Positions 1-6,859 of a stretch of 10,384 nt of DNA are shown piece by piece (within the stretch, counting starts at the first letter, position 1; every line of letters starts with the position of its first letter). A program made the position numbers and the translations under genes. This DNA is from an uncultured Clostridium sp. (GTDB lineage Bacteria > Bacillota > Clostridia > TANB77 > CAG-508), in NCBI GenBank assembly GCA_958438515.1, contig CAUBRZ010000029.1, positions 1-10,384 of the forward strand, written 5' to 3'. The notes under the pieces were generated by a model, which saw only the letters and a list, made by a program, of their open reading frames with translations, ran no database searches and was not told the DNA's origin.

Positions 1-110
1 AAGAATTTTGGAAGATAAATGAATTAGAAAGTTTTTTCGACCAAATGAAGCCAATATTGAGCAAAATTACAATGCTAATTGGCTTCAAAGGACAATTGCC
101 ATCTGCATAA
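1..110 (+). CDS. Tail assembly chaperone, short (unshifted) form, 3' end
   Basis: The reading frame with codons starting at position 3 is open from the window edge to TAA at 108-110. Its visible residues begin EFWKINELESFF and end GQLPSA. It is cut off upstream, so its family cannot be named from sequence. The assignment as the short, gpG-like chaperone rests on architecture. It lies just before the tape measure gene (apart from the inserted cassette at 259-1231) and overlaps a second frame reached by a classical -1 slip site at 32-38. In siphophages this arrangement yields a short and a frameshifted long chaperone that bind the tape measure and recruit tube subunits during tail assembly. Those proteins are not part of the finished virion. 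Confidence 0.7.
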   Translation, partial: EFWKINELESFFDQMKPILSKITMLIGFKGQLPSA

Positions 111-244
111 AAATAGGAATAAGTAAAAAAGCTTTTATGGAAGATTATTATCCAGATGAAATCCCTATAATTATGCAAGAATATGCAGAATTAAATAAAG
201 TAAGCAATAGTGACGAGGAAGAAGTAGGTGCAGAAGATTTTTAA
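1..244 (+). CDS. Tail assembly chaperone, long -1 frameshift form, 3' end
   Basis: The frame with codons at 2, 5, 8 is open from 23 (after TGA at 20-22) to TAA at 242-244 and has no credible start of its own. A -1 slip on T TTT TTC at 32-38 fuses it to the upstream frame. The join reads ESFF then RPNEANIEQNYN, continues through ANWLQRTIAICIKIG and EDYYPDEIPIIMQEY, and ends in an acidic tail, NSDEEEVGAEDF. The stretch IGISKKAFMEDYYPDEI resembles the 'gisp.efw.l.p.E' helix pair common in tail chaperone extensions. This would be the gpGT-like form, made in a minor fraction, which bridges the tape measure and the tube subunits. The role is inferred from position and frameshift architecture. Confidence 0.75.
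32..38 (+). promoter_or_regulatory. -1 ribosomal frameshift slippery heptamer T TTT TTC
   Basis: In the upstream frame the codons read AGT TTT TTC, so T32-C38 is a perfect X XXY YYZ heptamer. Both tRNA-Phe can re-pair on TTT TTT after a -1 slip. The site lies in the only segment (23-110) where both frames are open. A stem-loop starts 7 nt downstream. Confidence 0.88.
46..87 (+). promoter_or_regulatory. Stimulatory stem-loop for the -1 frameshift
   Basis: TGAAGCCAAT (46-55) pairs perfectly with ATTGGCTTCA (78-87), giving a 10-bp stem with a 22-nt loop. The spacer from the slippery heptamer is 7 nt (39-45), which is in the range used by known -1 signals. The loop can form a short inner helix (AGC 60-62 with GCT 74-76). 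GCAA at 61-64 could instead pair with TTGC at 96-99 as a weak pseudoknot. Confidence 0.8.
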
Positions 245-258
245 TGATTCGACAAATT

Positions 259-287
259 TTGACAGTAAATGACATATATGATATGCT
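259..287 (+). promoter_or_regulatory. SigA/sigma-70 type promoter with extended -10
   Basis: TTGACA (259-264) is a perfect -35 box. It is separated by 17 bp from TATGCT (282-287), a -10 box with one mismatch. TG at 279-280 adds an extended -10 element (TGATATGCT). Transcription would start near 293-295, just ahead of the strong AGGAGGGG ribosome binding site (299-306) of the next gene. It lies in the gap after the chaperone stop codon and probably lets the next gene be expressed separately from the tail operon, for example in the lysogen. Confidence 0.8.
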
Positions 288-313
288 ATTCTCTTATTAG
301 GAGGGGATAAGAT

Positions 314-1183
314 ATGAAAAAAGGAAATAATGAAAAAAATACAAAAAATTGGAAATTATTAGTAGTATTTCTTATTATAATTTTAATTTCATTAGCAACA
401 GTTTGGATATTAAATAAAAGCAAGGAAACTAATTCAGAGACTATAAGCAAATACAATTTTATAGGAGAAGAAATAAAACTAACAAAAAACATGAAACAAA
501 TAATATATGAAAAAGTAAAAAAAGATATCATGGATAGTTTAAAAACTCCGTCAACAGCAGTTTTTCCTGAATTGAAAGAGTGGAATATAGATGTTAATTC
601 TAATAATGTTATAGAAGTAAAATCTTATGTAGATAGTCAAAATAGTTATGGAGCAATGTTGAGAGCAAATTTTGAACAAAAATACATACTTTTTAATAAA
701 GATAATTATGTGTGTATTTACAAAGAATTTAACAATGAAACAGATTTTGATATTACAGAAAAAACAGAGTATAAAAAATTTATAAATGAAAAAGTTTATG
801 ATTTTCAAATGGAAGAATTTATAGAAAAAAGTAAAAATGCTACAATATATGGAAATTTAACAGATTACAACTATAATAAAGAAAATCAAAGTCTAGAAAT
901 TAATTTAGTAGTAAAAAAAATAGATAGTCCTTATTTTGATTATAGAAATTCTTTAAACAATGTTATATGCGCATATATTAATCAATGTATTTGTATTCCA
1001 ACAGTAACTACAAAATTAAACATAAAAAATGAAGAAAATGAAACAATAGCAACAGTAGATAACATAGATTTAGACTTTTTATTGAATGACTGGTATACTT
1101 TATGGAATTTAGGGATAATGAACAATACTGACGGAACAGATTTAGAAGAAAAATTAAAAGATAGGTTATGGATATTAGAATAA
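314..1183 (+). CDS. Single-pass membrane protein of a phage moron cassette
   Basis: This 289-residue protein has a short charged N-terminus, one hydrophobic segment at residues 15-33 with no lipobox cysteine, and a hydrophilic remainder. It is most likely anchored in the membrane with the bulk outside the cell. Residues 62-128 contain LKTPSTAVFP (76-85) and YVDSQNSYGAMLRANF (105-120). This pattern, 'lk.PsTA.Fp ... yVdaqNsfGa..r..F', recurs in small secreted or anchored proteins of Bacillota and their phages, whose function I do not know. The C-terminal half (about residues 160-289) is not recognised. ATG 314 follows AGGAGGGG with 7-nt spacing. The gene has its own promoter and terminator and interrupts the usual chaperone - tape measure order. 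Proteins in such positions often alter the lysogen surface or block superinfection, but here that is only a guess. Confidence 0.8.
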   Translation: MKKGNNEKNTKNWKLLVVFLIIILISLATVWILNKSKETNSETISKYNFIGEEIKLTKNMKQIIYEKVKKDIMDSLKTPSTAVFPELKEWNIDVNSNNVIEVKSYVDSQNSYGAMLRANFEQKYILFNKDNYVCIYKEFNNETDFDITEKTEYKKFINEKVYDFQMEEFIEKSKNATIYGNLTDYNYNKENQSLEINLVVKKIDSPYFDYRNSLNNVICAYINQCICIPTVTTKLNIKNEENETIATVDNIDLDFLLNDWYTLWNLGIMNNTDGTDLEEKLKDRLWILE

Positions 1184-1202
1184 ATAAAATATGATTACTA
1201 AT

Positions 1203-1231
1203 AAAACATCAGACTAAAATCTGGTGTTTTT
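1203..1231 (+). terminator. Intrinsic terminator after the moron gene
   Basis: AAAACATCAGA (1203-1213) pairs with TCTGGTGTTTT (1220-1230) over 11 positions, with one G-T wobble and a 6-nt loop. The stem runs into a T5 tract (1227-1231). It sits 19 nt after the stop codon of the membrane protein and just before the tape measure ribosome binding site. Tail-operon transcription must therefore read through it. Confidence 0.82.
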
Positions 1232-1255
1232 ATTGTGCGAAAAGGAAGTGAAAGA

Positions 1256-4200
1256 ATGGCAAGCGAAACACAAATAGGTCAATTAGTAATTGATTTAAAA
1301 ATAAAAACAGAAGCATTAGAAAAAGGACTTGAAACAGCAAAACAAAAACTAGAAAATTTAGAAAATAAAAATAAACAAGTACAAAATAGTAATAATCAAT
1401 TAGATGCTAGTTTTATAGCAATGTCAGCAAGTATTATTGCATCGTTGGCAAAAATAACATCTGCAATAGATGATGGGGTACAAAAATACAATAAATATGT
1501 TAATAGTATGCAAGCATTGGAAAAAACTGCAAAAGTAACAAATAATTCTATGACGGAAATTAAAAATTCAATGGAAGATGTTAATGAGTTTAAATTTATA
1601 GATGAAGCTGATTTAAGTAAATCCATGCAGAATTTAATTAAATATGGATTTTCAGTAAAACAAGCAACTGAAATGTTAAAAATTATGCAAGATGCAGCAA
1701 TTGGAAATAAGCAAGATTCATATTCTTTATCAGAAGCAATAAGGGTTACAACAGAAGGAATTAGAATGGAGAACTCTGTTTTATCCGATGCTTCTGGAAT
1801 ACAAAAGAATATATCTGTAATGTATGAAGAATATGCAAAAAAAATAGGAAAAAGTACAGATGCATTGACACAAGCTGAAAAGGTTCAAGCTGTATACAAT
1901 GGATATATGGATGAAGCAAAAGATTTTATTGGAACAGCTTCTGAAATGTCAAATAGCTATCAAGGAATACAAGCACAAACAAATGCTACAAATTTAGAAT
2001 TTAGTAGAACTGTTGGACAAAGTATGATACCGGCTTTGACTCAATATAGTTCTTTGCAACTAAATATCACAAAAGGTTTGACAGAATTTGTTTCTAATCA
2101 TAAAACAGCAACTAGTGGTATAATAACATTTACTACAACAGTTTTAGCAATGATAGTTGCATTAACTGCAGCCAAAAAAGCATATACTGCTTATAAAACA
2201 GCAGCTGCTGCTGCAGATATGACAACGAAAGCATTTACTGTATCATTACTAGCAAATCCAGTAACCTTAATAGCTGTAGGAATTGCAACAGTTACAGCTG
2301 GAATATCAGTTTTTAACACAAAAATGCAAGAATCAATAGATAAAATGAATGAAGCTACAGAAAAATCAAAAACTTTAACAGAAGCACTACAAAATACAAT
2401 GAATAATGATATGGTTATGACAGGGTCAGATGAAGAAACAATTAAAAATGCTAGAGATGAAGCAAAAAAAATAGTAGAAACATATGAACAAAAGAAAAAT
2501 AAAATAAAAGAAATTGAAGAAGAAATCATAAAAATTAAAAAGTCAGATAAATTTGAATTTCAGAAAGATGGAGAAATTAATGTATTAACATCACAATTAG
2601 AAGAGGCTAAAAAAGCGTTATCTAGTTTTGAAAAAGAAAATTTATCAGGTGGAAAAACAATAGATTCTTACAAAAGCAAATTAAATACATTAACAAAAAT
2701 GTTAGGAATTAATGAAGCAAAACAAAAATATGCTACAGCAACAAACCAAGCAGCGCACAGACAAACATTAATCAACATAGCCCAAACAAAAGCAGATATT
2801 CAAGGAAAACAACAGTTGTTGAATATCTTAAAAGAAGGAAAAACAACAACTGAAGCTTATACAAATGCTAAATCACAATTAGTTAAAGTGTATCCGGAAT
2901 TAGCCAAAGTAAATGAAAATACTATAGCAAGTACGCAATCTGCAATAGATGCTGAGAATGTAGCAGCAGATGTTGAATGGGTAAATGCACAAAAAGTAAT
3001 TCAAGCGAGTATATTAGAAGTTAGTGCTATGATGAGCAATAGTGAACAAATACAAACAATAGCAAATATAACAAAACAGTCTGTAGAACAGGTTACTGCT
3101 TCACTTCAAAATCAAATAAATATATTAGGAAATTTAGCAAAATTAACTCCAAGTGATTTTAAAGGAAGTGTAACTTCAAGTTATACCCCTAAAAGAATAT
3201 CATCATCAGGTTCTAAAACATATCAAAATAAAGCATTAGATAATTATAAAAAACAAATAGAACACAAAAAGGCACTAGACCAAATAGGTTTACAAGATGA
3301 AATTAATATGTATCAAATAGCTTTAAAGAAATATGCAAAAACACAAGATGAAAAATGGGAATTGACAGAAAAAATATATGAACTTCAAAAAGAATTACAG
3401 GAAAAAAGTGTTGATGACTATACTGCAATGATAGAACATAGAAAGAATTTAGACCAAATAAGCTTACAAGATGAAATAAACATGTATCAATATGCCTATA
3501 ATTCATTAGCAAAAACAACAGAACAAAAGCAAGAATTAGAAGAAAAATTATACGAATTAAGAAAAGAATTAGCACAGAAAAATAAAGATTTATTAGAACA
3601 GCAAACAAAAGATTATGAACGATATATAGAAGACCAAAAAAATTTGCGTGGTGCCGAATATGATGTAAAAGAACAAGAAGCTGATTTGAATAAAATAATA
3701 GCACTACATAAGAACTATTTAAATCAAATAATGAGAGATGAAAGACTATCATTAGATGAAAGGAAAGAACTTTATCAAGAAGAATTAGATACAATTAGAG
3801 ACTATGAAAAACAAAAAAGAGATTTAAGAGTTCAAGCAGTAGATGATACAGTATCTAGATTAACAAGCGCTATAACAAAACAATTAGAAGAATTAGAAGA
3901 AGCAGATAAGAAAGCAATAGAAAGTAATATAGAAACAGTAGAAAAATGGAAAGAAACACGAGTAAATGCTATAAACGAAGAATATAATGCAAGAATTGAG
4001 GCTATACAAAAGGAATTAGATTTATTAGATAAATCAGAAGAAGATAAAACGAGAGCAGAAGAAGATGCAGAATATGAAAGAAAGAAAAATAGACTTCAAC
4101 AACTAATAGATTATGAACACGATGCAACAACAAAAGCAAACTATCAAAAGGAATTAGATAAATTAGTTACAGAATATCAGAAAACTCTAGATAAAAGAGC

Positions 4201-4756
4201 GTTGGCAGACAAAAAGGAAACATTAAATGCACAAAAAGATTTATTAAAAGATGAACAAGACAGTAAAATTAAGAACATAGAAGATGAAGCAGAAAAAAGA
4301 AAAGAACAATATGAAAAGCAACTTGATGAATTAGAAGAATATTACAACAAACAAAAAGAATTAGCGCAAGAAACAGCTGAAAAGATGTTATTAAATGTAG
4401 AACAAAATCAAAACAAGATACTAGAGCTATTAAAATCATATGGAGATGCTTATGAAATAACAGGGCAAACTCTAGGAGAAAAATTAGCACAAGGAATAAA
4501 TAATGGCGTTGCAGACAGAATACAAAATGTTATTCAAAAGATACAAGACACAATTGATGCAGGAATAGAAAATAAAATAAGAGAATGGACAACGGGAATG
4601 TATAGATATGAGGCAGAAACAAATAAGCCACAAGCAACTAGTGTAAGTGTAATTCAAAACAATTACATTGAACAAAATCCAGAAATGCCATCAGAGACGT
4701 ACAGAAAAATGAATAATGTAAGCCAAAAATTAGCAGAACAATTAGCAGGAATGTAG
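1256..4756 (+). CDS. Tail tape measure protein
   Basis: This 1166-residue protein spans the tail lumen, sets tail length and is ejected with the DNA. By the usual rule of about 1.5 angstrom per residue, the tail would be near 175 nm. The N-terminus has a coiled coil (about residues 20-50). A central hydrophobic, Ala-rich block (about 287-353, including the typical LLANPVTLIAVGIATVTAG) follows. Beyond it lie long charged coiled coils, with internal repeats from residue 664. The C-terminus ends in a VIQNNYIEQNPEMPSETYRK-type motif seen at the end of many tape measures. An upstream in-frame GTG at 1235 is possible, but ATG 1256 is preferred because AAGGAAGTGA (1242-1251) is well spaced from it. 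The ORF is uninterrupted and contains no in-frame CGG. The stop codon lies 8 nt before the next gene. Confidence 0.95.
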   Translation: MASETQIGQLVIDLKIKTEALEKGLETAKQKLENLENKNKQVQNSNNQLDASFIAMSASIIASLAKITSAIDDGVQKYNKYVNSMQALEKTAKVTNNSMTEIKNSMEDVNEFKFIDEADLSKSMQNLIKYGFSVKQATEMLKIMQDAAIGNKQDSYSLSEAIRVTTEGIRMENSVLSDASGIQKNISVMYEEYAKKIGKSTDALTQAEKVQAVYNGYMDEAKDFIGTASEMSNSYQGIQAQTNATNLEFSRTVGQSMIPALTQYSSLQLNITKGLTEFVSNHKTATSGIITFTTTVLAMIVALTAAKKAYTAYKTAAAAADMTTKAFTVSLLANPVTLIAVGIATVTAGISVFNTKMQESIDKMNEATEKSKTLTEALQNTMNNDMVMTGSDEETIKNARDEAKKIVETYEQKKNKIKEIEEEIIKIKKSDKFEFQKDGEINVLTSQLEEAKKALSSFEKENLSGGKTIDSYKSKLNTLTKMLGINEAKQKYATATNQAAHRQTLINIAQTKADIQGKQQLLNILKEGKTTTEAYTNAKSQLVKVYPELAKVNENTIASTQSAIDAENVAADVEWVNAQKVIQASILEVSAMMSNSEQIQTIANITKQSVEQVTASLQNQINILGNLAKLTPSDFKGSVTSSYTPKRISSSGSKTYQNKALDNYKKQIEHKKALDQIGLQDEINMYQIALKKYAKTQDEKWELTEKIYELQKELQEKSVDDYTAMIEHRKNLDQISLQDEINMYQYAYNSLAKTTEQKQELEEKLYELRKELAQKNKDLLEQQTKDYERYIEDQKNLRGAEYDVKEQEADLNKIIALHKNYLNQIMRDERLSLDERKELYQEELDTIRDYEKQKRDLRVQAVDDTVSRLTSAITKQLEELEEADKKAIESNIETVEKWKETRVNAINEEYNARIEAIQKELDLLDKSEEDKTRAEEDAEYERKKNRLQQLIDYEHDATTKANYQKELDKLVTEYQKTLDKRALADKKETLNAQKDLLKDEQDSKIKNIEDEAEKRKEQYEKQLDELEEYYNKQKELAQETAEKMLLNVEQNQNKILELLKSYGDAYEITGQTLGEKLAQGINNGVADRIQNVIQKIQDTIDAGIENKIREWTTGMYRYEAETNKPQATSVSVIQNNYIEQNPEMPSETYRKMNNVSQKLAEQLAGM
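3245..3790 (+). repeat. Internal coding repeats in the tape measure
   Basis: Unit 1 (3245-3418, residues 664-721) and unit 2 (3419-3613, residues 722-786) share IEHKKALDQIGLQDEINMYQ versus IEHRKNLDQISLQDEINMYQ, at an offset of exactly 174 bp (58 residues). Unit 2 carries 7 extra residues. A diverged third unit starts at 3614 (YERYIEDQKNLRGAEYDV). Duplication of coiled-coil units is a common way for tape measures to change tail length. Confidence 0.8.
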
Positions 4757-4764
4757 GTGATAAA

Positions 4765-5655
4765 ATGCAAAAATTAGAAGTTATCAATTTAGCTTTAAAT
4801 GAAAACATAGTATTTGACAGTGTAGGAAACTTAGAAGAAGATATACTGTTATCTCATATTGAGGGGGTAGGATATCCAGGAGCAACCTCGAAAAAAAGTC
4901 AAGGTGTAAATCAAGATGGTTGTAATAGTGAAGATAGCTTATTAGACCCGAGAGTTATTAAATTAAAAGCAACAATAAGAACAAAGAATAGAGTAAAACT
5001 ATATGAACTAAGACGCAGAATAATGAGAATAATAAATCCAAAAACATATAACCAATTCACAGGAAAAAAAGGAGAATTACTTATTTATTATACAAATGAT
5101 TATAAAAAATATAGAATATATGGAAAAGTAGAAGACCCTGCAGAATTTAATGATAGAAAAAATAATCATGATATAACTACTATTTCTTTTTATTGTCAAG
5201 ATCCATATTGGTTAGATGAAATAGGAAAGGATATAGATATTAAATCAGTTTCAGGAGGATTAAAGTTTCCTGTTGAATTAGCTACTGTTTTTTCTAATAT
5301 TAACTTTTACAAGGAAATTAATAATATAGGAGATGCAGAAGTACCTGTTCAAATAGAATATATAGGACCAGCTAAAAATCCTAAAGTAACCAATAAGACC
5401 ACAGGGGAGTATATACAAGTGAATATGGAGATTGGAGAAAAAGAAAAATTGATAATAGATACTAGAGAAGGAAAAGAAACAGTTAATCTTATAACACCAA
5501 ACGAAACAAAAGATGTTTACAATGAAATAGATTTAACATCTACGTTCTTTAAATTAATAGTAGGAAAGAACTTAATAGAGTATAGTTCAGATATTGAAGG
5601 AGCAAAAGATAAAGTAACTATAAAAAACTATACTAATAAGTATGTAGGTGTTTAA
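4765..5655 (+). CDS. Distal tail protein (Dit), siphovirus tail component family
   Basis: This 296-residue protein has the usual length for Dit, which forms the hexameric hub ring joining the tube to the tip complex and baseplate. The N-terminal half carries the tail-tube-like fold features: LSHIEGVGYPGA near residue 30, then the LDPRVIKLKATIRTKN and LYELRRRIMRIINP strand-helix segment, and the hallmark CQDPYWLD near residue 145. The C-terminal half (about 165-296), with GDAEVPVQIEYIGPAKNPKV, resembles the galectin-like domain of longer Dit proteins. ATG 4765 follows AGGTG (4755-4759) with a 5-nt spacer. The TAG stop of the tape measure overlaps that ribosome binding site, implying coupled translation. 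The reading frame is intact and contains no CGG codon. Confidence 0.9.
   Translation: MQKLEVINLALNENIVFDSVGNLEEDILLSHIEGVGYPGATSKKSQGVNQDGCNSEDSLLDPRVIKLKATIRTKNRVKLYELRRRIMRIINPKTYNQFTGKKGELLIYYTNDYKKYRIYGKVEDPAEFNDRKNNHDITTISFYCQDPYWLDEIGKDIDIKSVSGGLKFPVELATVFSNINFYKEINNIGDAEVPVQIEYIGPAKNPKVTNKTTGEYIQVNMEIGEKEKLIIDTREGKETVNLITPNETKDVYNEIDLTSTFFKLIVGKNLIEYSSDIEGAKDKVTIKNYTNKYVGV
5646..5650 (+). promoter_or_regulatory. Ribosome binding site fixing the Gp37-like start at 5656
   Basis: AGGTG followed by a 5-nt spacer and ATG 5656 exactly copies the AGGTG-N5-ATG arrangement at the Dit start (4755-4767). This supports initiation at 5656, in the frame that meets CGG at codon 15, rather than at the TTG at 5687 in the downstream frame. 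Confidence 0.75.
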
Positions 5656-6832
5656 ATGAATTGTATAGAGATAATTAATACTAATTTTGAACTTTTACGG
5701 TATTATTACTAATTTTGAAAGCCTTATTTGTGTATGGAATTATTACGAATGTGGCACGTTTGAGTTGACTATTAATAAAAACAAAGCAAATACTAATAAA
5801 TTAATAAAAGATAATCTTTTAATTGTAAACAAAGATGATAAGAAAATACTAATTATTGAGAAGAGAGAAACTACAACAGAAAAGAATAGTAAGACTTTAA
5901 AGATAACAGGAACTTGTATAAAAGGTATTGCTAAAAGAAGAATAGTAGCAACAAATGGTTATGATAGAGTACAAGAAGATTATGCAGAAAATATACAAAA
6001 GCATTATTTAAAAAATCATTTAGTAGAAAGCTATTACGATAATATAAGAACAACAGAAAGAGATATTCCTTGGGTTAAGATAGCATCAACACAAAATAGA
6101 GGAATAAAAACAGTATGGCAAGCAAGATTAACAAATTTACATGATGAATTGAAACATATTAGTGAAGATACTGGAATAGGTTGGTATGGTTATTTAAATA
6201 GAAATGAAAAATGTATTTATTTAGATAGCTTAAAAGGGACAGATAGAACAATAAATCAAGTAGAAAGTCCAAATACACACGAATTTTTAAAAGATTTCAC
6301 ACATGAACAATTACAAGCTTATACGCACGAACAATTACAAGGAACAATAAAACATCCTTATATTATATTTAGTGAAAAAAAGAAGAATTTACTTGAAGGA
6401 AAGACAACAGATGATAATTCTAATTACAAAAATGTAGGATATGTTGCAGGAAAAGGAGAGAATGAAGATAGACTTATAACAGTTTTAGGAACTGCAACAG
6501 GATTTAATAGAAGAGAAGTTTTGATAGATTTAAATAATATAGAAGATATAGATGAGCTAAGGACAGAAGGACAAAAGAAACTCGATACATATAAAATAAT
6601 TCAAAGCATAGAGGGAAAAGTATATCAAATTCCGAATATGGAATATGAAAAAGATTTCTTTTTAGGAGATTTAGTAACACTTGAAAGCGATGGAATATAT
6701 GAAGACAAACGTATAATTCAAGCTAAGGAAATATATGAAAGAAATAATAAAACTGTTGAACTAGGTTTCGGAGATAAAGTTCCAAGTCTAGGAGAAGAAA
6801 TAAAAAGGATAATAACAAGACCTATAAGTTAG
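5656..6832 (+). CDS. Gp37-like/Tal-like tail tip protein, read through a +1 shift at CGG 5698
   Basis: The downstream frame encodes GIITNFESLICVWNYYECGT, then TGTCIKGIAKRRIV, then DTGIGWYGYLN, and ends with a LGDLVTLES/LGFGDK module. This matches the Siphovirus ReqiPepy6 Gp37-like family, the tip protein (N-terminal Tal equivalent) that docks under Dit. The frame has no good start. The true start is ATG 5656 (AGGTG, 5-nt spacer, adjoining the Dit stop), which reads MNCIEIINTNFELL and then meets CGG (5698-5700) as codon 15. Skipping C5698 continues ELL|GIITNFESL into the long frame. The whole product is 391 residues, close to the family length. Without the shift the peptide stops at TAA 5710 after 18 residues. 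An alternative is start TTG 5687, which lacks a spaced ribosome binding site. It could also be a frameshifted pseudogene or a sequencing error. Family assignment is solid; the expression mode is inferred. Confidence 0.82.
5695..5701 (+). other. +1 frame-change site 1: TTA CGG T
   Basis: The upstream frame reads GAA CTT TTA CGG TAT TAT TAC TAA, while the protein continues in the frame GGT ATT ATT ACT AAT TTT. One extra nucleotide lies between 5692 and 5698, and the in-frame CGG marks the spot. Dropping C5698 gives Leu-Leu-Gly-Ile-Ile, the order expected in Gp37-like proteins. A surplus T in the TTTT run (5693-5696) would also restore the frame (Leu-Tyr-Gly). Confidence 0.75.
6275..6346 (+). 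repeat. Three 8-residue repeats (THExxxxx) in the Gp37-like protein
   Basis: Three tandem 24-bp units encode THEFLKDF (6275-6298), THEQLQAY (6299-6322) and THEQLQGT (6323-6346). The second and third differ at few nucleotides. They sit between the two halves of the Gp37-like protein, probably in a surface linker. Confidence 0.75.
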
Positions 6833-6843
6833 GTCTTGTTTTT
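6814..6843 (+). terminator. Intrinsic terminator overlapping the Gp37-like stop codon
   Basis: AACAAGACCTA (6814-6824) pairs perfectly with TAGGTCTTGTT (6830-6840) around a 5-nt loop, and a T5 tract ends at 6843. The TAG stop (6830-6832) lies in the right arm, so ribosomes finishing the Gp37-like gene would disrupt the hairpin. If translation aborts early, for example at codon 18 without the +1 shift, the hairpin is free to fold. Confidence 0.82.
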
Positions 6844-6859
6844 ATGGAAAGGAGTAAGT

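Noticed and set aside
286..531. Minus-strand open frames throughout the window (for example 286-531, 2191-2529, 3303-3794, 9112-9321)
   Set aside because: They are antisense shadows of well-supported + strand genes, with low-complexity Phe/Leu/Ile-rich translations and no convincing ribosome binding sites.
1235..1255. Tape measure start at GTG 1235
   Set aside because: It lies only a few bases after the terminator T tract, has no ribosome binding site, and would place AAGGAAGTGA inside the coding region. ATG 1256 fits that site.
5674..5719. The direct repeat around site 1 as the cause of the frame change (replication slippage)
   Set aside because: The repeat reads as two natural NFE segments 9 residues apart once the extra base is removed, and the other two CGG sites have no flanking repeat.
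5687..6832. Gp37-like gene starting at TTG 5687 without any frameshift
   Set aside because: No ribosome binding site is correctly spaced from 5687, whereas 5646-5658 repeats the Dit start signal and its frame encodes the expected N-terminal residues. I keep it as a weaker alternative.
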